In this document: in pieces, positions 17,489-26,650 of the stretch
Position numbering within the stretch: the first letter of the stretch is position 1
How the letters are laid out: the number at the start of each line of letters is the position of its first letter
NCBI GenBank assembly: GCA_044228285.1
Contig: JBGAVD010000001.1
Location: 620,001-684,000, forward strand
Direction of reading: 5' to 3'
Source: JBBATK01 sp044228285
Lineage (GTDB): Bacteria > Bacteroidota > Ignavibacteria > Kapaibacteriales > NICIL-2
DNA length: 64,000 nt
Position numbers and translations under genes: made by a program
The notes under the pieces: generated by a model
Told to the model about the DNA's origin: nothing
Seen by the model: the letters and a program-made list of their open reading frames with translations, nothing else
Database searches by the model: none

Positions 17489-19850
17489 CCGCTACTGATA
17501 GCGTTCTTGCTGCGAAGCTTAGAGTGACAGGTAACTCAGTCTTGAATGATGTCTGGGCAGACAGCCTTGCATCACGCCAGATCCGCAACTCAGAAACGAT
17601 CTGGACAGATTCTCTTTACGTCAACAAGTTGAACGTTAGTGGCACATTGAATGCTGATACAGCGTTTGTAAACAAGCTCGGTGCAAACCACTTCACAACG
17701 CAGTGGATCAATGCAACAGATTCTGCAAAGATCAACAAGCTCAATGTACCTTTTCGGTGCTTCGACTTTGAACACTGTTACATCAAACACGATCACGAAC
17801 AGTGGTAATCTGAGTACAGCAACAATGACCGCTACTGATAGCGTTCTTGCTTAGAGTGACAGGAAAGTCTTGAACGAGTGACAGGAAACTCGGTGCAAAC
17901 GTCTTGAACGACGTCTGGGATACAGCGTTTGACAAAGCCTTGAACGACGTTCAAGTGGACAGCCTGGATCACGCCAAATCCGCACCAGAAACGATATGGA
18001 CAGATTCTCTATACGTCAACAGTTGAACGTCAGTGCGAGAGATAAACAATCAGTGGATCAACGTAACTCAGGAATGTACCAGGTGTTTGACCTTTGAACA
18101 CTGTTACATCAAACACGATAACCAACAGTGGTAATCTGAGCACAGCAACTCTGACCGCGACGGATAGCGTATTCTTGCTGCGAAACTCAGTCTTAAATGA
18201 TGTTGAACGGTAGAATCCAGATGTCTGGCACGTCAGCGGCACCTTGAATGCAGATACTTGCGGCAAAACCATACTGATACACCAGGTGCTTGAACACTGT
18301 TTTGTAAACTCAGTCTTGAAATGTCTGGGCAGATACAGCCTCACGTTTCAGAAACGATCTGGACGGATTCTCTATACGTCAACAAGTTTTGTAAACAAGC
18401 TCGGTGCAAACCACTTTACAACCCAGTGGATCAACGCTACAGATTCAGCGAAGATCAACAAGCTCAATGTACCAGGTGCTTCGACTTTGAACACTGTTAC
18501 ATCAAATACGATCACGAACAGTGGTAATCTGAGTACAGCAACAATGACCGCTACCGATAGCGTTCTCGCTGCGAAGCTTAGAGTGACAGGTAACACTGTG
18601 TTATCGGATGTCTGGGCAGACAGCCTTGCATCACGCCAAATTCGCAATTCAGAGACCATCTGGACCGATTCGCTTTATGTCAACAAGTTGAAGCTAACTG
18701 GTACACTCAATGTTGACACTGCCTTCGTGAACAAGCTCGGTGCAAACCACTTCACAACGCAGTGGATCAACGCTACAGATTCTGCGAAGATCAATAAGCT
18801 CAATGTACCAGGTGCTTCAACCTTGAACACAGTTACATCAAACACGATTACTAACAGTGGTAATCTGAGCACAGCAACGATGACAGCTACTGATAGTGTT
18901 CTCGCAGCGAAGCTTCGTGTGACAGGAAACTCCGTCTTGAACGACGTCTGGGCAGATAGTCTGGCATCACGCCAGATCCGTAACTCAGAAACCATCTGGA
19001 CTGATTCGCTGTACGTCAACAAGTTGAAGCTAACTGGTACACTAAATGTTGACACAGCATTCGTCAACAAGCTCGGTGCGAACCACTTCACAACGCAGTG
19101 GATCAATGCTACAGATTCTGCGAAGATCAATAAGCTCAATGTACCAGGTGCATCCACGTTGAACACAGTGACATCAAACACAATTACTAACAGTGGTAAT
19201 CTGAGCACAGCAACGATGACTGCTACCGATAGCGTTCTCGCAGCGAAGCTTCGTGTCACAGGAAACTCCGTCTTGAACGACGTCTGGGCTGATAGTCTGG
19301 CATCACGCCAAATCCGTAACTCAGAAACAATCTGGACAGACTCGCTCTACGTCAACAAGCTGAAGCTCAGCGGTACACTGAATGTTGACACTGCCTTCGT
19401 GAACAAGCTCGGTGCAAACCACTTCACAACGCAGTGGATCAATGCAACAGATTCAGCAAAGATCAACAAGCTGAATGTACCTGGTGCTTCGACCTTGAAC
19501 ACGGTCACATCAAACACGATCAGCAACAGTGGCAACTTGAGTACAGCAACGATGACGGCTACCGATAGCGTATTGTCTGCGAAGCTCAGAGTGACAGGAA
19601 ACTCCGTCTTGAATGATGTCTGGGCAGATAGCTTGGCATCACGTCAGATCCGCAATTCAGAAACAATCTGGACAGACTCGCTCTATGTGAACAAGCTGAA
19701 GCTCAGCGGTACTTTGAATGTTGATACAGCATTTGTAAACAAGCTTGGTGCAAACCACTTCACGACACAGTGGATTAACGCAACAGATTCCGCGAAGATC
19801 AGCAAGCTTAATGTTCCTGGCGCTTCAACGCTGCATGCTGTGAGCTCGAC
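10094..19850 (+). repeat. Higher-order tandem repeat array, 336-bp unit (3 x ~37-38 codons)
   Basis: Successive GAT AGC (Asp-Ser) starts of module A are spaced 336 bp apart (10094, 10430 and onward). The block encoding HFTTQWINATDSAKI occurs 27 times in intact form, plus fragments at 17.85-18.39 kb. Units differ by scattered mostly synonymous changes and are very similar in the core. Three units carry an extra 114-bp module (11102-11215, 11552-11665, 13010-13123), a chimera of module A start and module C end. Edge units (before 10094 and after about 19800) are clearly diverged. Confidence 0.95.
17469..18390 (+). pseudogene. Broken and shuffled segment of the giant repeat gene
   Basis: Compared with neighbouring units there is a net 4-bp insertion near 17470 (frame lost) and a further net 4-bp change near 17752 (ACC-TTTTCG-GTGC where all other units read ACC-AG-GTGC). 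From about 17850 to 18390 there is a mosaic of short repeat fragments out of order, some ending within words. Asp-Ser phase marks are 17156, 17496, 17836 and 18556: steps of 340, 340 and 720 instead of 336 multiples. Clean repeats resume at 18388 in another frame. This looks like a consensus or assembly failure in a long near-identical array. True gene decay by recombination is the alternative. Confidence 0.75.
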
Positions 19851-20694
19851 TGGCATTACGAATGTTGGACACATCAGTACAACAACTCTGGCTGCAAGCG
19901 ACTCAATCTTGTCAAATAAGTTGCGTGCAACTACTGGAACGATCACAACTCTAACTGCCGACTCCATTTCAACGCGCGCACTGCGAGCAAGTGGAACCAG
20001 TAGCTTAAACACCGTCACTTCGAACAGTCTTACAAACAGCGGATTGATCGAGTCTAGCACTTTGAAACTCACGGGCATCAGTACAAGTTCAGAGGATACC
20101 TTGCTCGTTGTTAACTCAGCAGGTACAGTATCGAAGCGTGCATCATCGTCAATCTCCGCGTCTACGAGTTGGACACTGGTTGGCAATGCTGGTACCGACT
20201 CAACAACGAACTATCTAGGTACGTCGGATAACAGTCCGGTTGTCATGAAAACAAACGGAACAGAACGCATGCGTGTGAGCCGAAGTGGAAATGTCGGTAT
20301 CGGAACAGCAAGTCCAAACACAAAGCTGCATGTGAGTGCTGCTTCTGACCCATTGACATTGACTGGTGTTCAGAACGACAACTCCGTTGACACAGTAATT
20401 GCAATCAATTCGAGTGGTGTCGTGAAGAAGCGCTCACTTTCAAGTGCGGTCTCTGCCGGCATGATCAAGGGCTCGTATGTGCCTGGCACCTCTGGTTCAA
20501 CATTCACCATCAGCCCGGGCTCTGATATTGTAAGTGGAGCAGTAGTAGTGGTGACGATGCAGGGCTCAGCAGCATCAGGTGTCATCAGTGCAATGGTGAC
20601 GGCAGTCAATGCAGGTGCCGATTCGTTCACCGTCAGTACCAGTGCAACCATCAACGCAAGCTATTCAATCAACTATATCATCATCAATCCTTAA
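18391..20694 (+). CDS. Giant secreted tandem-repeat protein, C-terminal part
   Basis: The frame is open from 18244, but recognisable protein begins at 18388-18391 (FVNKLGANH), so no true start is expected here; it should join the part ending at 17488. It holds five more 112-residue units, the last two with KLKLSGTLNVDTAF variants. Diverged modules follow: HAVSSTGITNVGHIS, then DSISTRALRASGTSSL, which closely matches a block just left of the array. A second NVGIGTASPNTKLHVSA motif, a fibre-type element like the N-terminal one, comes next. The end is a roughly 80-residue beta-rich module (KGSYVPGTSGSTFTISPG to SINYIIINP). No T9SS sorting domain, intramolecular chaperone or anchor is visible at the C-terminus. 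A bidirectional terminator follows. Confidence 0.75.
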   Translation, partial: VNKLGANHFTTQWINATDSAKINKLNVPGASTLNTVTSNTITNSGNLSTATMTATDSVLAAKLRVTGNTVLSDVWADSLASRQIRNSETIWTDSLYVNKLKLTGTLNVDTAFVNKLGANHFTTQWINATDSAKINKLNVPGASTLNTVTSNTITNSGNLSTATMTATDSVLAAKLRVTGNSVLNDVWADSLASRQIRNSETIWTDSLYVNKLKLTGTLNVDTAFVNKLGANHFTTQWINATDSAKINKLNVPGASTLNTVTSNTITNSGNLSTATMTATDSVLAAKLRVTGNSVLNDVWADSLASRQIRNSETIWTDSLYVNKLKLSGTLNVDTAFVNKLGANHFTTQWINATDSAKINKLNVPGASTLNTVTSNTISNSGNLSTATMTATDSVLSAKLRVTGNSVLNDVWADSLASRQIRNSETIWTDSLYVNKLKLSGTLNVDTAFVNKLGANHFTTQWINATDSAKISKLNVPGASTLHAVSSTGITNVGHISTTTLAASDSILSNKLRATTGTITTLTADSISTRALRASGTSSLNTVTSNSLTNSGLIESSTLKLTGISTSSEDTLLVVNSAGTVSKRASSSISASTSWTLVGNAGTDSTTNYLGTSDNSPVVMKTNGTERMRVSRSGNVGIGTASPNTKLHVSAASDPLTLTGVQNDNSVDTVIAINSSGVVKKRSLSSAVSAGMIKGSYVPGTSGSTFTISPGSDIVSGAVVVVTMQGSAASGVISAMVTAVNAGADSFTVSTSATINASYSINYIIINP

Positions 20695-20755
20695 TCGATG
20701 ATGTAATCAAACAATACTTCGGTAGTAACACTCTCTGCGTGTTTCTTCGTGTACG

Positions 20756-20784
20756 AAAGCAGTCCCTTGGGACTGCTTTTTTTA
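20756..20784. terminator. Bidirectional terminator between giant gene and murE
   Basis: AGCAGTCCC / GGGACTGCT with a TT loop is flanked by A-run and T-run sequence. It lies between two converging genes and can serve both, with the stronger T-run for the plus strand. Confidence 0.85.
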
Positions 20785-20803
20785 TACACACAAGTTTCTT
20801 TGC

Positions 20804-22279
20804 CTATGCGTGGGCTTCGCCCCCGCTGATGTTCAAGACTGTTTCGACGTCGCTAAAATGTCGTCTCTCGGTACCAACAATCTGGTAGTTCTCATGCCCC
20901 TTGCCAGCAATCAGGACTATGTCGCCAGCCTTGGCGTCAGCCAAGGCTTTAGCAATAGCTTCTCGACGATCATACACGATGAGCACATGTTCAGGATGCT
21001 GCATACCACGAAGAATATCCTGTGCAATATTCTCTGGACTCTCACTTCGCGGATTGTCGTTGGTGATGATCACTCTGTCAGCATACTTTTCCGCGACAGC
21101 ACCCATGATCGGACGTTTCGTGCGGTCGCGATCTCCACCAGCGCCAAACACGCAGACAAGTGTTGATGTGCCGGCACTTTTCTTCAGGTTCACGAGAGCT
21201 TTCTCTAGAGCATCTGGACTATGTGCATAGTCGACAATTGCCACGACGCCATTTGAAAGGAGAAGACGTTCCATTCGTCCTGCAGCGCCACGAATGTGGG
21301 GGAGTGAGTCTTGAAGGCTATCGATGGACATGCCGAGCTCATGACAAGCACTAAGACACAGTGCGAGGTTGTCGACATTAAACGAACCAACAAGGGAAGT
21401 GTGCCAGGTTCTATCCAACATCTGAAAGCTCGACTCGGTAGAACTCAAGGCTTCATTGCTTATGCGATAAAACCTTTGGCAATGGAACACTGGAGACTGC
21501 GCTGAGCGTCCAACCCCAACAATACGTGCCTGACAATCCTTGAGCAAGGAGGAGCTAGCTTCGTCATCTGCATTGACAACGGCAAATGCGTTCTCATCTA
21601 AGCCGTCAAAGAGACGTTTCTTCGCGCGCAGATATGCTTCCATTGTGCCATGGAAATCAAGGTGATCTTGGGTCAGGTTTGTAAAGAGAGCGGCATCATA
21701 GCGTATTCCTGCCACACGGTTTAACTCTAAGGCGTGAGAACTCACCTCCATAATCACCGTATGCACCTCGCTGTGCTTCATGCGCTGAAGAAGGGCACAA
21801 AGCTCTGGTGACTCAGGTGTTGTAAACTGCGCCTCCTCCCAAACATTAGCGATGTAGTTTCCAGTGGTGCCGATAAGACCGACGCGTAGCCCGATCGACT
21901 CCAAAATCTGTTTGAGGACGAAGCTACAAGTGGTTTTGCCATTCGTGCCGCTCACAGCGATCATTCGCAGAGATTGAGAAGGGAAGTCGTAGAATGCATG
22001 GGAAAGCTGGGCAAGCGCTAGGTTCGCATTCTCTACAAGTAAATAGCAGCGATCGCTAAGGAGCTCATTGGGGAGCTTCTCGCACACGATCGTTGTCGCG
22101 CCAGCAGCGATAGCCTTGTCGATGAAGTCGTGTCCATCGAGAGTGGCACTTTTGCGTGCCACGAAGAGCGAATGCGGTCCAACCTTTCGGCTATCGTAGT
22201 GCAGATTCTCCACCCAGTCAACAGAATGATGCTGGCTGAGATAAGACAGATGTTGCAGGAGCTCGGAAAGGCGCTTCAT
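20804..22279 (-). CDS. murE: UDP-N-acetylmuramoyl-L-alanyl-D-glutamate--2,6-diaminopimelate ligase
   Basis: Adds meso-diaminopimelate to UDP-MurNAc-dipeptide using ATP, in the cytoplasmic stage of peptidoglycan synthesis. The protein has 491 residues, the usual length. Visible marks are the ATP loop GTNGKTT (111-117), TTPESPEL, the EVSSHALELNR block, FTNLTQDHLDFHG, the carbamylated-lysine region YLRAKKRLF, DYAHSPDALEKAL, and FGAGGDRDRTKRP. The DNPR motif (408-411) marks the meso-DAP type, as in Gram-negative enzymes, rather than the L-lysine type. It stands alone here, away from the usual mra/mur cluster, and is divergent from tatC across 130 bp. Confidence 0.97.
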   Translation of the reverse strand: MKRLSELLQHLSYLSQHHSVDWVENLHYDSRKVGPHSLFVARKSATLDGHDFIDKAIAAGATTIVCEKLPNELLSDRCYLLVENANLALAQLSHAFYDFPSQSLRMIAVSGTNGKTTCSFVLKQILESIGLRVGLIGTTGNYIANVWEEAQFTTPESPELCALLQRMKHSEVHTVIMEVSSHALELNRVAGIRYDAALFTNLTQDHLDFHGTMEAYLRAKKRLFDGLDENAFAVVNADDEASSSLLKDCQARIVGVGRSAQSPVFHCQRFYRISNEALSSTESSFQMLDRTWHTSLVGSFNVDNLALCLSACHELGMSIDSLQDSLPHIRGAAGRMERLLLSNGVVAIVDYAHSPDALEKALVNLKKSAGTSTLVCVFGAGGDRDRTKRPIMGAVAEKYADRVIITNDNPRSESPENIAQDILRGMQHPEHVLIVYDRREAIAKALADAKAGDIVLIAGKGHENYQIVGTERRHFSDVETVLNISGGEAHA

Positions 22280-22409
22280 TTGAGGACTTTGAGACAGTAT
22301 TTCAACGATTTTCCAGCAAAATACGTCAATCCTCTGCCTAGAACCTACAAGCTGGCAATGCCTTCAACGTTATTCTCCGTAATTTGCGATTCATCTGGAC
22401 CGAATAGGA

Positions 22410-23156
22410 ATGAGCGAGCAGACAGAATACCGTGAAATGAGTTTCTTTGATCATCTCGATGATCTGCGCTCGCGTATTCTGAAAGGTCTACTAGGTGTTG
22501 TTGTGTGCTGTATTCTTGCCGGTTTTTTCGTCGATCAGCTCATGAATTGGGTACTGCTAGCGCCAGCGGCAAATGCGGGATTGAAGCTGCAGAATCTGCG
22601 GCCATTTGGTCAAGCATTCTTGTACTTTAAAGTCATCTTCGTTTCTGGGATCATTCTCTCTTCACCTTGGGTGCTCTGGAACCTATGGCAGTTTGTTGCA
22701 CCTGGTCTGTACGAAACAGAAAGAGGCTGGGCGCGAAGAATTACGCTGTTTACCACCTTTTGCTTCCTTACAGGAGTAGCGTTTGCTTTTTTCGTCATGA
22801 TTCCGAACATGCTGAAGTTTACTGCTTTGTTCGGTTCACCAATCATAGCAAACGTCATTGATGTCACGGAATACTTCGGCTTTGTAACCACAACGGTCTT
22901 GGGTGCCGGACTCATCTTTGAATTACCGATGATCACCTACGTTCTTGCACGTGTAGGCATTGTCTCGGCTGGATTAATGCGAACCTATAGACGTCACGCA
23001 ATGATTCTTACGTTGATTCTTTCTGCGGTACTGACGCCAACGCCAGACCCGATTAATCAGTTCATCTTTGCACTGCCCTTGTTTGTCCTTTATGAAATCA
23101 GTATCCTTATTGCACAAGTTGCGCGTAAGAAACGTATAGAGCAGGGAGCAGCATGA
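22410..23156 (+). CDS. tatC: Sec-independent (twin-arginine) translocase subunit TatC
   Basis: A 248-residue inner-membrane protein that recognises twin-arginine signal peptides and forms the Tat receptor. The N-terminus has MSFFDHLDDLRSRI, the equivalent of the conserved F-x-x-H-L-x-E-L-R-x-R block. Six membrane segments are readable, with FGQAFLYFKV and the proline-rich LSAVLTPTPDPINQF loop before the last two helices, both typical of TatC. TatA/B are not adjacent. Its last 4 bp overlap the start of the polyprenyl synthase gene (ATGA), implying translational coupling. Confidence 0.95.
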   Translation: MSEQTEYREMSFFDHLDDLRSRILKGLLGVVVCCILAGFFVDQLMNWVLLAPAANAGLKLQNLRPFGQAFLYFKVIFVSGIILSSPWVLWNLWQFVAPGLYETERGWARRITLFTTFCFLTGVAFAFFVMIPNMLKFTALFGSPIIANVIDVTEYFGFVTTTVLGAGLIFELPMITYVLARVGIVSAGLMRTYRRHAMILTLILSAVLTPTPDPINQFIFALPLFVLYEISILIAQVARKKRIEQGAA

Positions 23157-24145
23157 CCAATGCCTCATCAAAAATAGTGCAGAGCATAGGTGAGCCCATT
23201 CAGAAAGAGCTAGAGCAGTTCGACGGCTACTTCCGTAAGCAGATGAAGTCGAATGTTGCCTTGCTCGATGTCATTGTGCGTTACATATTGAAAAGTCGCG
23301 GTAAGCAGCTCCGTCCAACCTTGGTATTTCTGAGCGCAGGACTTTGCGGTTCCATATCTGAGAGGACCTTTGTTGGCGCTTCGATGGTTGAGTTATTGCA
23401 TACCGCCACACTCGTGCACGATGATGTAGTTGACAGTGCAGAAGAACGTCGTGGCCTTGCAAGCATCAATGCTGTGTGGAAGAATAAAGTTGCGGTTCTG
23501 GTTGGAGACTTTCTGTTATCTCGCGGACTTCTCAGTGCCGTAGAACATAATGAGTTCGCATTCCTTGCGGTGACGAGTCGTGCGGTGCGTCGTATGAGTG
23601 AAGGAGAACTGCTTCAGATTCAAAAGTCCCGTCAACGCTCTATTGACGAGGAAACGTACTACCGCATTATCTCCGACAAAACGGCGTCTCTTATTAGTAC
23701 CTGTTGTGAGATTGGAGCTATTAGCAGCACTGACGATAGCGCTACGCAGATGCGAATGCAGCAATTCGGTGAACAGCTAGGTCTGGCATTCCAGATTCGA
23801 GATGATGTATTAGACTACACGAGCAGGAGTCTGATTCTTGGAAAGCCGGTTGGGAATGATGTACGTGAAGGCAAACTCACGTTGCCACTGATCTATGCGA
23901 TGCAGCAATCGCGGAATGGCGAAGTGAAGAAGGTACTTAATCTTGTGAAGAGCAAAAAGGCAAACGATAAAGAAGTCGCATACGTCCATGACTTTGTGCA
24001 AGCGAATGGTGGAAACGATTACGCCCAACGCAAAGCACAGGAGTTGGCTGATCGCTCGATATCGCTACTGTCAGATTTTGCAGATTCTCCTTATAAACAA
24101 AGTCTCCTCAGCTTTGCCAATTACGTTGTATCACGAGAGAAGTAG
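23153..24145 (+). CDS. Long-chain trans-polyprenyl diphosphate synthase
   Basis: Condenses isopentenyl diphosphate onto an allylic starter to give a long prenyl diphosphate, most likely the menaquinone side chain. The protein has 330 residues. The first aspartate-rich motif is DDVVD (90-94, in LVHDDVVDSAEERRG) and the second is DDVLD (217-221, in FQIRDDVLDYT); GKQLRP near 50-55 binds IPP. The residues 4-5 places before the first motif are small (A85, T86), which in this family lets the chain grow long (octaprenyl/heptaprenyl type). Exact chain length cannot be read. The start overlaps tatC by 4 bp, with GGGAGC as a ribosome site inside tatC. Confidence 0.9.
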   Translation: MTNASSKIVQSIGEPIQKELEQFDGYFRKQMKSNVALLDVIVRYILKSRGKQLRPTLVFLSAGLCGSISERTFVGASMVELLHTATLVHDDVVDSAEERRGLASINAVWKNKVAVLVGDFLLSRGLLSAVEHNEFAFLAVTSRAVRRMSEGELLQIQKSRQRSIDEETYYRIISDKTASLISTCCEIGAISSTDDSATQMRMQQFGEQLGLAFQIRDDVLDYTSRSLILGKPVGNDVREGKLTLPLIYAMQQSRNGEVKKVLNLVKSKKANDKEVAYVHDFVQANGGNDYAQRKAQELADRSISLLSDFADSPYKQSLLSFANYVVSREK

Positions 24146-24398
24146 TCTGCAAGATCAGCACTAGCCTACACAGAGCTCCAGAAGTGTTGAACGGTGCAGA
24201 AGTGTTTTGCTTGCCTTAGCCTGAATAGCATAATTGCAAGCAAAAGAGCGCAGTTGAAGGCGTTGAACCGACCTGCTCTGAGCCTTTAGCTTTGGCGCAA
24301 AGAAGTTCTTGAACAAGGCAAGCGTCAGCTGAGTATATTGGGTTTCGGCTTCTCAGATGTTTTAGTCTTGAATAGTATCATTTTACTGAAGTACACAT

Positions 24399-25103
24399 AT
24401 GAGTTCAAATATTGACTCGATTTTAGAACAACAAGCCTCTTCTTTTTCAGAAGGTAAAAGTGCAGCAGGATTTTTACAAGTCGTCTATGCTTGGATGATG
24501 GGCGGGTTATTACTAACCGCCGTTACGGCTTTTGCTGTGCTGTCATCAGAGAGCGTACTAGACACAGTGCTATCAGTTCGCACCATCATCTTGTTTGCGC
24601 AACTCGGTCTGGTACTTTGGCTCAGCGCCCGTATCGAGTCTATGAGTGTCACGACAGCCAGAATCTTGTATTTGACCTACTCAGTTATGGTGGGTTTGAC
24701 AATGAGTGCGGTGTTGGTGTACTACGCACCAGACTCAGTGCTCGCTACCTTTCTGAGCTGCTCGCTGATGTTTGGAGCAACGAGCGCATTTGGATACCTT
24801 ACAAAGCGAGATCTGAGCAGTATTGGCTCTTTTTTCTTCATGGGACTTATTGGTATCGTGATTGCATCGCTAGTAAATATGTTCCTGCAAAGTAGTGCAT
24901 TGAATTTTGCAATCTCAATCATTGGAATCCTCGTGTTCGTTGTGCTAACAGCATGGGATACACAAAAGTTAAAGGCGATTGCACTCAGCGTTGAAGGCAG
25001 TGATGCAACGGCACGCATCGCCATTATGGGTGCATTGAACCTCTATTTAGATTTCATCAACATGTTTTTGTTCTTATTGCGATTCTTGGGTCGTCGTCGC
25101 TAG
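24399..25103 (+). CDS. Bax inhibitor-1 / YccA family membrane protein
   Basis: A 234-residue inner-membrane protein with about seven hydrophobic segments. Family marks are YAWMMGGLLLTAVTAF near the start, MSAVLVYY, FGATSAFGYLTKRDLSSIG (matching the F-G-x-x-x-x-x-G-x-x-T-K-x-D-L-S pattern) and the late TAWDTQKLKAIA plus LNLYLDFINMFLFLL motifs. BI-1/YccA proteins are proton-regulated calcium leak channels or modulators of FtsH; the role here is not known. The 250-bp gap upstream shows no clear gene. Confidence 0.9.
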   Translation: MSSNIDSILEQQASSFSEGKSAAGFLQVVYAWMMGGLLLTAVTAFAVLSSESVLDTVLSVRTIILFAQLGLVLWLSARIESMSVTTARILYLTYSVMVGLTMSAVLVYYAPDSVLATFLSCSLMFGATSAFGYLTKRDLSSIGSFFFMGLIGIVIASLVNMFLQSSALNFAISIIGILVFVVLTAWDTQKLKAIALSVEGSDATARIAIMGALNLYLDFINMFLFLLRFLGRRR

Positions 25104-25252
25104 GACGTCAGACCCTCAGCTTCGCACCCAGGCACGCTTGGCATGCGGATGTTGATGAGAAACGTAGGTGTGATAGTAGCATGGGCTCGTGCGGGAGTAG
25201 TGGGAACTCCGACCAGACATCATTTGTTCCGTCTTCTTGACAAGGAATATCC

Positions 25253-26641
25253 GTGGCAGTACTTCAGACTTTTGCAAGTGAAGCGCAGCGTAAGCTGGAT
25301 AGTGGGGATGCTGAGAGCGCGTCCTCTCTGCTGGAAGATGGACTTCGTGTCTATCCGGACTACACTACAGCTTATGTTGTTCTCGTTCGCGCCTATGAGT
25401 GTTTAAATGATATCGAATCGGCTTTTGAAGTGATTCAGCGTGGTCTTAAACGCTTTCCTTCGCACCGTGTGTTTAAGGAGCTTGATGCAGAGTTTCGACC
25501 AAAGGCCTTGGAGACACATCCTCGAGCAGCAACTGTGCCCGCGGAAATAGATTCCAACAGCAAAATCGCTGGAGTTTCGGAGCCAGAGTTGAATTCCAAT
25601 TTTAGCGCTATTGAGGTAGAGTCGCTTGGATCTGCTGAGGCTGAGAGTGTACTGAACGTGGACTCACCATCCCTCCAAGAACTCCCATCTGCTGTGGTGA
25701 AGGCTGAGCACTCGGATTCCCTCGCTTCAGGAGCTGAGCCCAACTCCGCAGTGCAGTCATCGACTCCTCCTTCCATACCAGTGAAGTTGTTGCCTGACGA
25801 TCCAGATGTATTGCTTGATGATGGGCTATCCAACATCGACGATGATAATGACAATTGGACTGAGCTTCGGGAAATCGTTGAGGATGATAGCAGTCTGGAG
25901 GAGATTCCACTCAGTGAGGATGCGACTACTACCGAAGATGTTGAGCAGGATGAAGATGGCGATTCTGAAGGAGATGCTTCTCATGAATCGGTTGATACCC
26001 ATTCTGTACTCAAGAGGATTAATGTTGTCGATGGTGCTGTGGTAGTCGACAAGTCATTGCTCAAACGTTTGCGCCGAAGTGCTAATGCGGCAAACCTTCG
26101 ACTCTTAGACACGAGCTCTGACAAAAACTCAAAGCGCAGCTTACGAAGTTCAAATTTGCGACTCGTTCCCGGTCTGGAGTTCACACCGCTTCGCGTGCAA
26201 AGTGTGCGTAAACAGCACGTTCGCACTCATTATCTGCCAGAAGCTCCATCGTTTCCTGTTATCCGTGGCTCTGAAATGAATGTGTCACCTGCAATTGCTG
26301 CGCCTCCAATACCGAAGGAAGCAGCACGACGCAAGAAAGCAGAGGGCGAAAAGAAAGTGAAGTCTGAACCTAAGCGTACACAGCTCGAAGAGTTAGCTGC
26401 ACGATTAGAGCGGGCAAGAATTCCAGTCATCACTGAAGAACCGGAACCAGGTTTGGGGCGCTCGTTATCTTCCGATGCCTCCGAGCCAATGGTTATCTCC
26501 GAAACCATGGCGGGTATCTACGAACAACAAGGGTTGTACGATCAGGCAATCAAGGCGTATCGCCAGCTCGCGCGCATTAAGCCAGAGAAGATGGAGTACT
26601 TTGAGCAGAAGATTGCACAGTTGGCTAAGAAACCCGACTAA
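25253..26641 (+). CDS. Tetratricopeptide-repeat protein with acidic linker
   Basis: A 462-residue protein from a GTG start (25253) with AAGGAA upstream. Residues 1-80 are TPR-like (EAQRKLDSGDAESASSLLEDGL, AYVVLVRAYECLNDIESAF). Residues 90-260 are a long low-complexity acidic linker. Residues 270-400 are basic and proline/lysine-rich. The last 50 residues form another TPR (MAGIYEQQGLYDQAIKAYRQLARI). No signal peptide is seen. It ends 9 bp before an LptF/LptG-type gene, so the two may be co-transcribed. The role is unknown; scaffolding is inferred from TPR content. Confidence 0.75.
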   Translation: MAVLQTFASEAQRKLDSGDAESASSLLEDGLRVYPDYTTAYVVLVRAYECLNDIESAFEVIQRGLKRFPSHRVFKELDAEFRPKALETHPRAATVPAEIDSNSKIAGVSEPELNSNFSAIEVESLGSAEAESVLNVDSPSLQELPSAVVKAEHSDSLASGAEPNSAVQSSTPPSIPVKLLPDDPDVLLDDGLSNIDDDNDNWTELREIVEDDSSLEEIPLSEDATTTEDVEQDEDGDSEGDASHESVDTHSVLKRINVVDGAVVVDKSLLKRLRRSANAANLRLLDTSSDKNSKRSLRSSNLRLVPGLEFTPLRVQSVRKQHVRTHYLPEAPSFPVIRGSEMNVSPAIAAPPIPKEAARRKKAEGEKKVKSEPKRTQLEELAARLERARIPVITEEPEPGLGRSLSSDASEPMVISETMAGIYEQQGLYDQAIKAYRQLARIKPEKMEYFEQKIAQLAKKPD

Positions 26642-26650
26642 GAACCTAGC

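Noticed and set aside
10297..20186. A ladder of about 100-residue antisense frames repeating every 336 bp across the array
   Set aside because: They are the periodic shadow of the plus-strand repeat codons and have no start signals or family features.
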